Positions 44,159 to 51,360 of a stretch of DNA of 64,000 nucleotides are shown piece after piece. The stretch is taken from the NCBI RefSeq assembly GCF_001767295.1, contig NZ_CP014944.1, positions 4,464,001 to 4,528,000 on the forward strand, read 5' to 3'. The notes below the pieces were generated by a model that was not told where the DNA came from, did no database searches, and saw nothing but the letters and a program-made list of their open reading frames with translations. This DNA is from Colwellia sp. PAMC 20917. Lineage in GTDB: Bacteria; Pseudomonadota; Gammaproteobacteria; Enterobacterales; Alteromonadaceae. The position numbers and the translations under genes were made by a program. Numbering within the stretch: position 1 is the first letter of the stretch; each line of letters begins with the position of its first letter.

Positions 44159-45475
44159 TTAGGTAATGAGTTGATGTATTACAGGTTCAACAATAACTGG
44201 CGCTACTGAAATCTCAACCGCATTTAAGTATTGTTTAATCGCTTGAGTTGCTTGAGCGTCATCTTTGGCATGAACAATAGCAATGATGTCGCCTTCAGCG
44301 ACTTTCGTGCCTTTTGGTTTAATAGCACTAAAGCCGACACTGTAATCTAAGCTTTGATTATGGTCGACACGACCACCACCCATTTCTACTAATGCCATAC
44401 CTATAGCACGAGTATCCATAATGCCAATGTAACCAGCTTTTGAGGCGACGATGTTTTTAGTCATATTAGCTTTAGGCAGTAAACTTTCACTGTGGGTTAA
44501 TAAATCAGCTGGACCACCCATCGCGGTGATCATTTTGCCAAATATTTCAGCGGCTTTACCTGATGTTAATGCCTCTTCGGCTAACGTTGTCGCTTGTTCA
44601 ATATCACTGGCTATTTTACTGGTTAATAACATTCGAGCAGCTAGGGCTATGGTGACTTCATGCAACCTTGGCTCACGATATTTTCCGGTCAAATAGTCAA
44701 TAGTTTCTTGTATTTCAAGTGCATTACCCACTGTGGTACCTAGCGGCTGATTCATATCAGTGATTAATGCTTGTGTCGGTGTTCCTGCGCCATTGGCGAC
44801 TGAGACAATTGAATGTGCTAATGCTTGAGCTGATTCAATATCGGCCATCATCGCACCATTGCCTACTTTTACATCCATGACTAATGACTCGAGGCCAGCC
44901 GCTAATTTTTTTGATAAAATGGAAGCGGTGATCAATGGGATGGATTCTACTGTGCTCGTTACGTCACGAATTGAATAAAGGCGTTTGTCGGCTGGTGCTA
45001 AATCTTTGGTTTGTGAAATAATTGCTGTGCCTTGCTCCTTAACTGTTGCTTGGAACTCTGCAAGGCTAGGGCGAACATTAAAACCAGGAATGGCCTCTAA
45101 TTTATCAACCGTACCACCAGTATGACCTAAACCTTGTCCTGCAATCATTGGCACATTAGCCCCACATGCCGCAACTATTGGTGCTAGCATTAAGCTTACT
45201 TTATCACCAACACCACCCGTTGAATGTTTATCTACAATGGGTTTGTTTAATTTATTATGCCAATCAACAACCGTACCCGAATCACGCATAGCCATGGTTA
45301 GATTAACAACTTCATCAGTTGTCATGCCATTAAGCCAAATTGCCATAGCCATTGAGCCAACTTGTGCATCGGTGAAATCACCTGTTTTAAGACCATCAAC
45401 AAAGCATTGAATTTCATCTACAGTTAAAGCTTGTTTATTACGTTTTTGACGAATGATATTTTGAGGTAAGTGCAT
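44159..45475 (-). CDS. deoA: Thymidine phosphorylase
   Basis: 438 residues (E. coli DeoA has 440). Motifs include IRQKRNKQALTVDEIQCFVD, the phosphate-binding VDKHSTGGVGDKVSLMLAP, GQGLGHTGGTVDKLEAIPG, LYSIRDVTSTVESIPLIT and GNGAMM. It splits thymidine and deoxyuridine with phosphate into base and deoxyribose-1-P. The promoter region carries operators D1 and D2. It is divergent from the YgjV-like gene at 45747, and deoB follows. Confidence 0.95.
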   Translation of the reverse strand: MHLPQNIIRQKRNKQALTVDEIQCFVDGLKTGDFTDAQVGSMAMAIWLNGMTTDEVVNLTMAMRDSGTVVDWHNKLNKPIVDKHSTGGVGDKVSLMLAPIVAACGANVPMIAGQGLGHTGGTVDKLEAIPGFNVRPSLAEFQATVKEQGTAIISQTKDLAPADKRLYSIRDVTSTVESIPLITASILSKKLAAGLESLVMDVKVGNGAMMADIESAQALAHSIVSVANGAGTPTQALITDMNQPLGTTVGNALEIQETIDYLTGKYREPRLHEVTIALAARMLLTSKIASDIEQATTLAEEALTSGKAAEIFGKMITAMGGPADLLTHSESLLPKANMTKNIVASKAGYIGIMDTRAIGMALVEMGGGRVDHNQSLDYSVGFSAIKPKGTKVAEGDIIAIVHAKDDAQATQAIKQYLNAVEISVAPVIVEPVIHQLIT

Positions 45476-45654
45476 AGTGATCCCTTTAGATAATAATTGA
45501 GTTGAAAAGCATTAGGTAACAATTATGTAAACGTCCATACTTTTAAATTTGTTAATTGGTTGCTAATAGCATAGCTATGTATTGCTTTTATTTAGTATTA
45601 TAGTTGAGTCATAACTAGCTGTTAAATACATTTATTAGCCATATATTGTGTTTT

Positions 45655-45672
45655 CCTGACTCATGTGTCAAG
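45655..45672. promoter_or_regulatory. RutR-like operator D1 (CAC/GTG-like core)
   Basis: CCTGACTCATGTGTCAAG has the same layout as A1, B and C1, with one arm imperfect. On the minus strand it contains TTGACA (45671-45666), a likely -35 for deoA with an A+T-rich -10 region about 18 bases on. Confidence 0.68.
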
Positions 45673-45687
45673 ATCTAATCGTGTTTT

Positions 45688-45705
45688 TCTGACCATTTGG
45701 TCAGA
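45688..45705. promoter_or_regulatory. RutR-like operator D2 (canonical CCA/TGG core)
   Basis: TCTGACCATTTGGTCAGA holds TGACCAnnTGGTCA, the full core of the RutR consensus. It overlaps a plausible plus-strand -35 (CTGACC) with TACTAT 17 bases downstream, which would serve the gene at 45747. D1 and D2 are 33 bp apart, about three helical turns. Confidence 0.75.
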
Positions 45706-45746
45706 TTATTATACTATCCCTGTTGTTTTACTAAAAGAGTATTGTC

Positions 45747-46367
45747 ATGTCCCTGTTAGAAGCCTTTGGTTATGTCGCAAGTGTGCTAATCGCCTTATCG
45801 TTAATGATGTCTAATATCAAACGATTGCGTTGGATCAATTTATTTGGTGCTGCTGCCTTTAGTGTTTATGGGTACTTTATTGATGCCTACCCTGTTTTTA
45901 TTTTAAACGGCTGGATTGCTTTGGTTGATGTCTACTATTTAATCCGTATTTATCAAGAGAAAGATCAATTTGATTTAATTAAACTAAAATCGGTGGAATC
46001 ATCTTTTTTCAACTTGTTAAAGGAACGTTACGGTAAAGATATCATTGGCTTATGTAAAAACTTTCAGTGGCAGCAACTTGATGATGCCGTGGTATTGTTA
46101 TTGTTTAGGAACATGAAACCCGTAGGATTATTTGCTTATCGGGAGTTAGATGAGGACGGTAAGGTTGAAGTGCTACTCGACTATATCATCCCCGAAGACC
46201 GAGATTTTAAAGCAGCAAAATTCATGTTCTCAGCTGAACAAAATCAACTAAGACAAGAAGGTATTAAACATTTAATCGTTGAACCATCAGATGATGCACA
46301 TGAACTTTACTTGAGAAGGGTTGGCTTTACCAAAAAAGCTGATCATTACGAATTATTAATCAATTGA
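45747..46367 (+). CDS. YgjV-like membrane domain joined to a GNAT-like domain
   Basis: 206 residues. The N-terminal 75 residues form about three hydrophobic helices (GYVASVLIALSLMMSNIKRL, WINLFGAAAFSVYGYFIDAY, PVFILNGWIALVDVYYLI), resembling YgjV/PQ-loop-type small membrane proteins. The rest is soluble and resembles an acetyltransferase fold: FRNMKPVGLFAYRELDEDG, LDYIIPEDRDFKAAKFMF and EPSDDAHELYLRRVGFTKKA, the last being a GNAT-like C-terminal pattern. The gene is divergent from deoA across operators D1/D2, so it is probably a member of the nucleoside regulon. Its activity is unknown. Confidence 0.75.
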   Translation: MSLLEAFGYVASVLIALSLMMSNIKRLRWINLFGAAAFSVYGYFIDAYPVFILNGWIALVDVYYLIRIYQEKDQFDLIKLKSVESSFFNLLKERYGKDIIGLCKNFQWQQLDDAVVLLLFRNMKPVGLFAYRELDEDGKVEVLLDYIIPEDRDFKAAKFMFSAEQNQLRQEGIKHLIVEPSDDAHELYLRRVGFTKKADHYELLIN

Positions 46368-46424
46368 GTGTACTGAAGACTGCAAGCAGATAAACACCGG
46401 GTTTAAAAGGGGAAGCAATAAAAT

Positions 46425-46453
46425 CCCGCCATCACCTTAAATGAAGTGGCGGG
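46425..46453. terminator. Hairpin between convergent genes
   Basis: CCCGCCA (46425-46431) pairs with TGGCGGG (46447-46453), with partial pairing inside. There is no long T-run on either side. Placed between convergent genes, it is probably a shared terminator. Confidence 0.5.
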
Positions 46454-46471
46454 GTGTTCGCTATTAGCGCG

Positions 46472-46651
46472 TTAGTTCTTTTGTGAATTTTCTAAATCTT
46501 TAATCTGCACGGCTATTTTTTCAGCTTCAGCAGTGATCATCGAATATGATTTTATATCTCCATTTCTTTGCGAAAACATCGCTTGTTCAAGCTTAGCTTC
46601 ATAGAGTTTATTTAATTTTTTTATCGGGTCTTTTTTAAATATTCCAAACAT
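46472..46651 (-). CDS. Small DUF6435 / Lacal_2735-like protein
   Basis: About 59 residues: MFGIFKKDPIKKLNKLYEAK, then a helical EQAMFSQRNGDIKSYSMITA segment and a helix to the end. This is the pattern of the small cytoplasmic Lacal_2735 family (DUF6435), function unknown. I chose the ATG at 46651 because the family starts at MFGIFKK; an upstream in-frame start at 46663 is possible. Its neighbours are small uncharacterised genes. Confidence 0.75.
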   Translation of the reverse strand: MFGIFKKDPIKKLNKLYEAKLEQAMFSQRNGDIKSYSMITAEAEKIAVQIKDLENSQKN

Positions 46652-46791
46652 TATATTTACCATTAAGTTGGTTACTGTTAGTTATACGTATACAAATCGA
46701 TTTTAGTTTATATTATTTACATTTTTAATTAAAAACTTATTGTATCGTGCTACGTGTTGCAAAAATTTATTCTAATTATAAGAGGAAAAAA

Positions 46792-47199
46792 ATGGAAAAA
46801 AATAAATTCAGCTCAGAATGGTCCTTACTCCAGAATCAGTTTGACAGCTATGAGAAACATTCGCTTTATATAAAACTTATTGCCGTTATCGTTTTACTCT
46901 TAGCCATTATATCGAATGTAATCATGATTCCTATCTTTTTAATCTTAGTCGTTTTATGGCTTCAAGATGCTGTTTGGAAGACATTTCAATCACGTATTGA
47001 GACACGGCTTTTACAGTTAGAAAAATATATTTCAGCCGACAGTAGTGAAAATGTATGTCAATTTAACTCTGAATATCATAAAGTTAGCTTATCAGGTCTT
47101 GCCTTAATTAAAGAATATGCCTGTCAATCAATAAGACCTACTGTTGCATTTCCTCATGTAGTATTAATGTTCATCTTATTGGTTCAGCATGTGTTGTAG
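46792..47199 (+). CDS. Hypothetical membrane protein
   Basis: I do not recognise the family. The 135-residue product has a hydrophilic N-terminal region (SSEWSLLQNQFDSYEKH), two close hydrophobic stretches (IKLIAVIVLLLAII, IPIFLILVVLWLQ; about 27-60), a helical cytoplasmic or periplasmic part, and a hydrophobic C-terminus (HVVLMFILLVQHVL). The ATG at 46792 has AGAGGA upstream at good distance; earlier in-frame codons look non-coding. Confidence 0.65.
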   Translation: MEKNKFSSEWSLLQNQFDSYEKHSLYIKLIAVIVLLLAIISNVIMIPIFLILVVLWLQDAVWKTFQSRIETRLLQLEKYISADSSENVCQFNSEYHKVSLSGLALIKEYACQSIRPTVAFPHVVLMFILLVQHVL

Positions 47200-47288
47200 G
47201 GTTTAGCTTATATTGATAAATCATTTATGATTTTAGATAACTATTGTTTTATTCGCGCTAATATCGCGTTATTTTTTGGATAATTATT

Positions 47289-47573
47289 ATGAACTTAGAC
47301 AAATCGACTAAACGTATTGATAAAAGAGTTAAGAAAGGATTTCAAGGCTACCCACAAATTTCATTAGCTTATTTTGGTCAGTCAGCTGATTGTGCTACTG
47401 AAGTTGTGGTTGGTTTTATTGCCGCTGAAGGTGATGCTCCACAAGAGCAAAAATTTACCAGTAAAGGTGATGCGAGAAAAGATGAAACTATTCAAACAAC
47501 ACTATTAAAAGTTATTGAACGTGCTGATGCAAAAACAGTGGTAGAAGTTGCAGGTGTTACTCTTATTAAATAA
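47289..47573 (+). CDS. Conserved small hypothetical protein
   Basis: A 94-residue soluble protein: MNLDKSTKRIDKRVKKGFQG, YPQISLAYFGQSADCATEVV, then FTSKGDARKDETIQTTLLK and a helix (VIERADAKTVVEVAGVTLI). It looks like a compact alpha-beta fold. I recall similar unnamed proteins in marine gammaproteobacteria but no function. The start has TTTTTTGGA upstream at about ten bases. Confidence 0.7.
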   Translation: MNLDKSTKRIDKRVKKGFQGYPQISLAYFGQSADCATEVVVGFIAAEGDAPQEQKFTSKGDARKDETIQTTLLKVIERADAKTVVEVAGVTLIK

Positions 47574-47633
47574 TATTGCTGGCTAATGACTGTCTGTTAA
47601 TAGTTCAGTTAATATTGAGTTTAAAAATTAAAG

Positions 47634-48041
47634 ATGACCATAATTTACAGCTTTTCTGATGACCATATAAAGCAAGTTCACCAACTTTATAAAAGTGTAT
47701 GGTGGGGTAAAGAACGCTCACTCGAAGATACTCAAAATTGTATTCGTGGTTCTCAAATTTGTATTGGTATTCTCGATGAAGACAACGAGCTCATTGGTTT
47801 TACGCGAATTCTCAGCGACTTTATCTATAAAGCAATCATCTTTGATGTGATTGTAAGCACCTCTCATCGGGGTAATGGTATCGGTCAGCAATTGATGAGC
47901 CTAGTTAAAAACCATGATGAATTAGTCAAGGTAAAACATTTTGAATTATATTGCTTACCTGAACTGGAAAGCTTTTATAAAAATCTTGGCTTTTCAACGG
48001 ATGTCGGTGGTATAAAATTAATGCGCTGCAGCAACCGTTAA
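47634..48041 (+). CDS. GNAT family N-acetyltransferase
   Basis: 135 residues. The acetyl-CoA binding motif A is VSTSHRGNGIGQQLMSLV (R-G-N-G-I-G), preceded by the LDEDNELIGFTRIL strand pair and followed by FELYCLPELESFYKNLGFST, the usual motif B. This is a standard small acetyltransferase of the PanZ/ElaA-like size; the acceptor is unknown. It precedes the lysine riboswitch region and is probably transcribed alone. Confidence 0.88.
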   Translation: MTIIYSFSDDHIKQVHQLYKSVWWGKERSLEDTQNCIRGSQICIGILDEDNELIGFTRILSDFIYKAIIFDVIVSTSHRGNGIGQQLMSLVKNHDELVKVKHFELYCLPELESFYKNLGFSTDVGGIKLMRCSNR

Positions 48042-48209
48042 TTTTTGTATAAAAGCCTAGCCAAGCTTCAGCTGAACTTCGGGCAATGCTATTAAGCTAT
48101 TATTTCTAAAAAGATCGACTTAGCCTGTTGATTTATTATTACAGATAGGATTTAATCCACATGTCGGTTATTAGAATAAATACTCAAATTGTATGTTTTT
48201 AATAATCAA

Positions 48210-48400
48210 CCAGAAGAGGAGCAGTAGCTAGGTAGATAACACGAAGAACCACCATTCTTTTGACTGTTATTGAGGGAGACTATTGCCGAGAGTAATTAGC
48301 GAGTGGCGTTATTTATTCGGTTACTAGGGCTGAATCCCTAGGATTGTCACCTCTAGTTAGTATATTAAGTGCTAATTAGATTATGGTGGAGAGCTTCTGG
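48210..48400 (+). ncRNA. Lysine riboswitch (L box) in the lysC leader
   Basis: The P1 helix is closed by CCAGAAG (48210-48216) with CTTCTGG (48394-48400). Internal conserved blocks closely follow the E. coli lysC leader: GAGGGAGACTATTGCCGAG, AGGGCTGAATCCCTAGG, ATTGTCACC and GGTGGAGAGCTTCTGG, followed by CTGAAAAGTTTAG. The rest of the leader (48401-48500) is the expression platform and ends close to the lysC ribosome-binding site (AGGGAGA). High lysine should lower lysC expression. Confidence 0.93.
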
Positions 48401-48515
48401 CTGAAAAGTTTAGTTTATCTTACCAAGAACACTTCTTAATTCAGCCATGCTCTTCCTTGAAGTTTATAAAGTTACCCTATAATTATTACTGGGGGCTTAA
48501 TTAGGGAGACCTTAA

Positions 48516-49868
48516 ATGTCATTATTACCTTTTACTGTTGCAAAATTTGGCGGCACAAGTCTAGCTGACCATCAAGCAATGTTGCGATGCGCTCAGATCA
48601 TTAAAAACGATGCAAGTAATAAAGTTGTTGTCGTATCTGCAAGTTCAGGCGTTACTAATTTACTGGTTCGTTTAAGTCAAAAAGATGTATCTCAGCATGA
48701 ACAATTAGCAATCGTTAGCAGTATTCGCGCTATCCAATTTAATATTACCCAACATTTAGCTGAAGAAACACAGCTAAACTTTCAAATTGATCAACTGCTA
48801 AATGAGTTAAGCGAGTTTGCTAACGCGCAATCACTTAACTATTGCCCACGTATAGCCGATGCAATTTTGTCATTTGGTGAACAAATGAGTTCATGTATCT
48901 TCGCACAAGTCCTTAAATCTGTTGGTGTTAATGGCGAAGTGTTTGATGTTCGCCAAGTCATGAAAACCAACGCATTATACGGTAAAGCCGTTGTTAACCT
49001 TGAGTTGCTCGCTAATAATGCACAGCAACTTCTTACGCCTTTGCTGGTTGATAAAGTTATCGTTACCCAAGGCTTCATTGGTCAAGACGAAGACGGTCAT
49101 ACGACAACCCTAGGCCGTGGCGGTTCTGATTACAGTGCGGCACTTTTAGCCGAAGCGTTACATGCCGATAATCTTTCTATTTGGACTGATGTCGTCGGTA
49201 TTTTTACCACAGACCCACGTATTACTGAGCATGCTCGTGCTATTAAAGAAATCAGTTTTGGTGAAGCGGCTGAAATGGCGACCTTTGGCGCAAAAATTCT
49301 TCATCCCGCAACACTTATTCCTGCGATGAGAAAGAATATTCCGGTTTTTGTTGGTTCAAGTAAGGAACCAGAGAAGGGCGGCACACGCATTCAACAGTTT
49401 GTTGAATCAAGCCCAATATATCGCTCAATAGCCTTACGTAGAGAGCAAACACTGGTAACGGTAAAGAGTCCAGCCATGCTACATGCTAGTGGTTTTCTTG
49501 CGCAAGTCTTTGGTATTTTAGCCAAACATGAACTAAGTGTTGATTTAATTACCACCAGTGAAATCAGTGTTGCGCTAACCTTTGATAATCCAACGGGTTC
49601 AACACAAGCGCTTTTAAACTCAACCGTTGTCGAAGAATTAGAGCAACTTTGTGAAGTGACCGTAGAGCACGGTTTATCGTTAATAGCGGTTATAGGAAAT
49701 AAAATGCATCGCAGTAATGGCGTCGGTACCAGTATTTTTGAAACTATCTCAGGGATAAACGTACGGATGATTTGTCATGGCGCCAGTGAACATAACTTAT
49801 GTTTCTTAGTCGATGAGAAACAAGCAAATGAGACCGTTGAAAAGCTACACAATGCCTTATTTTCATAA
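48516..49868 (+). CDS. lysC: Lysine-sensitive aspartokinase III
   Basis: 450 residues (E. coli LysC 449). The kinase domain begins with VAKFGGTSLADHQAMLRCA and includes SFGEQMSS, QGFIGQDEDGHTTTLGRGGSDYSAALLAEA, WTDVVGIFTTDPR and MATFGAKILHPATLIPA. Two ACT domains follow (about 300-450), with SVDLITTSEISVALTFD and VRMICHGASEHNLCFLV. It phosphorylates aspartate in the lysine/diaminopimelate route. It is controlled by the lysine riboswitch upstream and, in this family, by lysine feedback. Confidence 0.95.
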   Translation: MSLLPFTVAKFGGTSLADHQAMLRCAQIIKNDASNKVVVVSASSGVTNLLVRLSQKDVSQHEQLAIVSSIRAIQFNITQHLAEETQLNFQIDQLLNELSEFANAQSLNYCPRIADAILSFGEQMSSCIFAQVLKSVGVNGEVFDVRQVMKTNALYGKAVVNLELLANNAQQLLTPLLVDKVIVTQGFIGQDEDGHTTTLGRGGSDYSAALLAEALHADNLSIWTDVVGIFTTDPRITEHARAIKEISFGEAAEMATFGAKILHPATLIPAMRKNIPVFVGSSKEPEKGGTRIQQFVESSPIYRSIALRREQTLVTVKSPAMLHASGFLAQVFGILAKHELSVDLITTSEISVALTFDNPTGSTQALLNSTVVEELEQLCEVTVEHGLSLIAVIGNKMHRSNGVGTSIFETISGINVRMICHGASEHNLCFLVDEKQANETVEKLHNALFS

Positions 49869-49901
49869 GCTTTAAGCATATTCTTTCTTTGGTCAGTAAC
49901 G

Positions 49902-49938
49902 AAAAAAGATAAAACACCTTGTCGTGTTTTATCTTTTA
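49902..49938. terminator. Bidirectional terminator between lysC and queC
   Basis: AAAAGATAAAACAC pairs with GTGTTTTATCTTTT around a CTTGTC loop, with A- and T-runs outside. It serves both convergent genes. Confidence 0.88.
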
Positions 49939-49942
49939 TTTA

Positions 49943-50602
49943 TCACGACTCGTAACTTAACGGATCGGTAACATTATTATCACTGAAAGCTTCTAAACGC
50001 TCTTGGCAGGCACCACATTTTCCGCAGGCTTTTTCACGGCCGTTATAACACGTCCAAGTATTATCATAGCTTAAGCCCATTTTTAATCCATCGGTTAAAA
50101 TATCACTTTTAGTAACCGTTAAATAAGGGCTAAATATTTCTACTGACTCGTAGTTAGCTATTTTACACACCTCATTCATTTTCATTACAAATTCGGGACG
50201 GCAATCAGGATATATTGCATGATCCCCTGAATGTGCGCCGTAATAAACTTGGCTAGCCCCCACTGAAACGGCATAACCGACCGCAAGTGATAACAAAATC
50301 ATGTTACGGTTAGGAACAACCGTTGATTTCATACTTTCAGCTTCGTAATGACCTTCAGGAATATCAATATTATCAGTTAATGATGAACCAGCAAGTAATT
50401 GATTAATAGATGATATATCGATAATTTTATGGTTTACATCAAGTGATTGACAAACCGTACTGGCAAATTCAATTTCTTTGACATGACGCTGTCCGTAATC
50501 AAAAGTTAATGCGAACACTTCTTTGCCATCATGCAAGGCGCGATTAAGAACAGTGAATGAGTCCATGCCACCAGAATAAATAACAACAACTTTGTTTGTC
50601 AT
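49943..50602 (-). CDS. queC: 7-cyano-7-deazaguanine synthase
   Basis: 219 residues. The N-type ATP pyrophosphatase loop is [18 protein letters not shown]. The zinc site is four cysteines in [20 protein letters not shown]. Other family stretches are [33 protein letters not shown] and [17 protein letters not shown]. It converts 7-carboxy-7-deazaguanine to preQ0 in queuosine synthesis, the step after QueE. It is divergent from queE over a 79-base spacer. QueD is not in the window. Confidence 0.95.
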   Translation of the reverse strand: MTNKVVVIYSGGMDSFTVLNRALHDGKEVFALTFDYGQRHVKEIEFASTVCQSLDVNHKIIDISSINQLLAGSSLTDNIDIPEGHYEAESMKSTVVPNRNMILLSLAVGYAVSVGASQVYYGAHSGDHAIYPDCRPEFVMKMNEVCKIANYESVEIFSPYLTVTKSDILTDGLKMGLSYDNTWTCYNGREKACGKCGACQERLEAFSDNNVTDPLSYES

Positions 50603-50681
50603 TTCTAAAGTCTCTTAGGGTATAATTAATATCGCGCATTTTACTTCAATTTACACCAGCAATAAACAGGCAAAAACCCCG

Positions 50682-51356
50682 ATGACCGTAAAATACAAAA
50701 TTAATGAATTATTTGAAACTATTCAAGGAGAGGGCGCTTTTACCGGTCAACCTTCAATTTTTATCCGTTTGCAAGGTTGCCCCGTTGCTTGCTCGTGGTG
50801 TGATACTAAGCATACTTGGGCAATAAATCTTGAAGATGAAGTAACACCGAATGCTATGTTAACAAAAGAAGCTGAATCTCAAACGTGGTCAGCGCTTACG
50901 GTTAAAGATATTTTAGCGATGATAACGGCAGAAGATTATCAAGCCAAACACATCGTTATCACTGGCGGTGAGCCAGCGATGGTTGATTTACTCCCTCTGT
51001 GCCAAGCACTTGAAACCAATGGTTTTAGTTGTCAATTAGAAACATCGGGTACTTTTGAAATACAGGTGACGGATAAGTGCTGGGTGACTGTTTCACCCAA
51101 AGTAAACATGAAGGGTGGCTACAAAATATTAAACTCAGCGATGTTACGTGCCAATGAAATTAAACATCCAGTGGCGACTGAGCAACATATAGACGACTTA
51201 AAAGCGTTATTAGCCGAACATAATATTGTTAACACTCAAGTTTATTTGCAACCGATCAGCCAAAAAGAACGGGCAACAGCGTTAGCAATAAAAAGCTGTA
51301 TTGAAAATAATTGGCGTTTATCTGTTCAAGTACATAAATATTTAGGTATAGAGTAA
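50682..51356 (+). CDS. queE: 7-carboxy-7-deazaguanine synthase
   Basis: 224 residues of the radical SAM fold. The 4Fe-4S cluster binds at RLQGCPVACSWCDTKHTW (Cx3Cx2C). It also shows FETIQGEGAFTGQPSIFIRL, HIVITGGEPAMVDL, LETSGTFEI and VSPKVNMKGG. It rearranges 6-carboxytetrahydropterin to CDG in queuosine synthesis. Its stop is four bases from the convergent Pds kinase stop, with no room for a separate terminator. Confidence 0.95.
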   Translation: MTVKYKINELFETIQGEGAFTGQPSIFIRLQGCPVACSWCDTKHTWAINLEDEVTPNAMLTKEAESQTWSALTVKDILAMITAEDYQAKHIVITGGEPAMVDLLPLCQALETNGFSCQLETSGTFEIQVTDKCWVTVSPKVNMKGGYKILNSAMLRANEIKHPVATEQHIDDLKALLAEHNIVNTQVYLQPISQKERATALAIKSCIENNWRLSVQVHKYLGIE

Positions 51357-51360
51357 ATAA

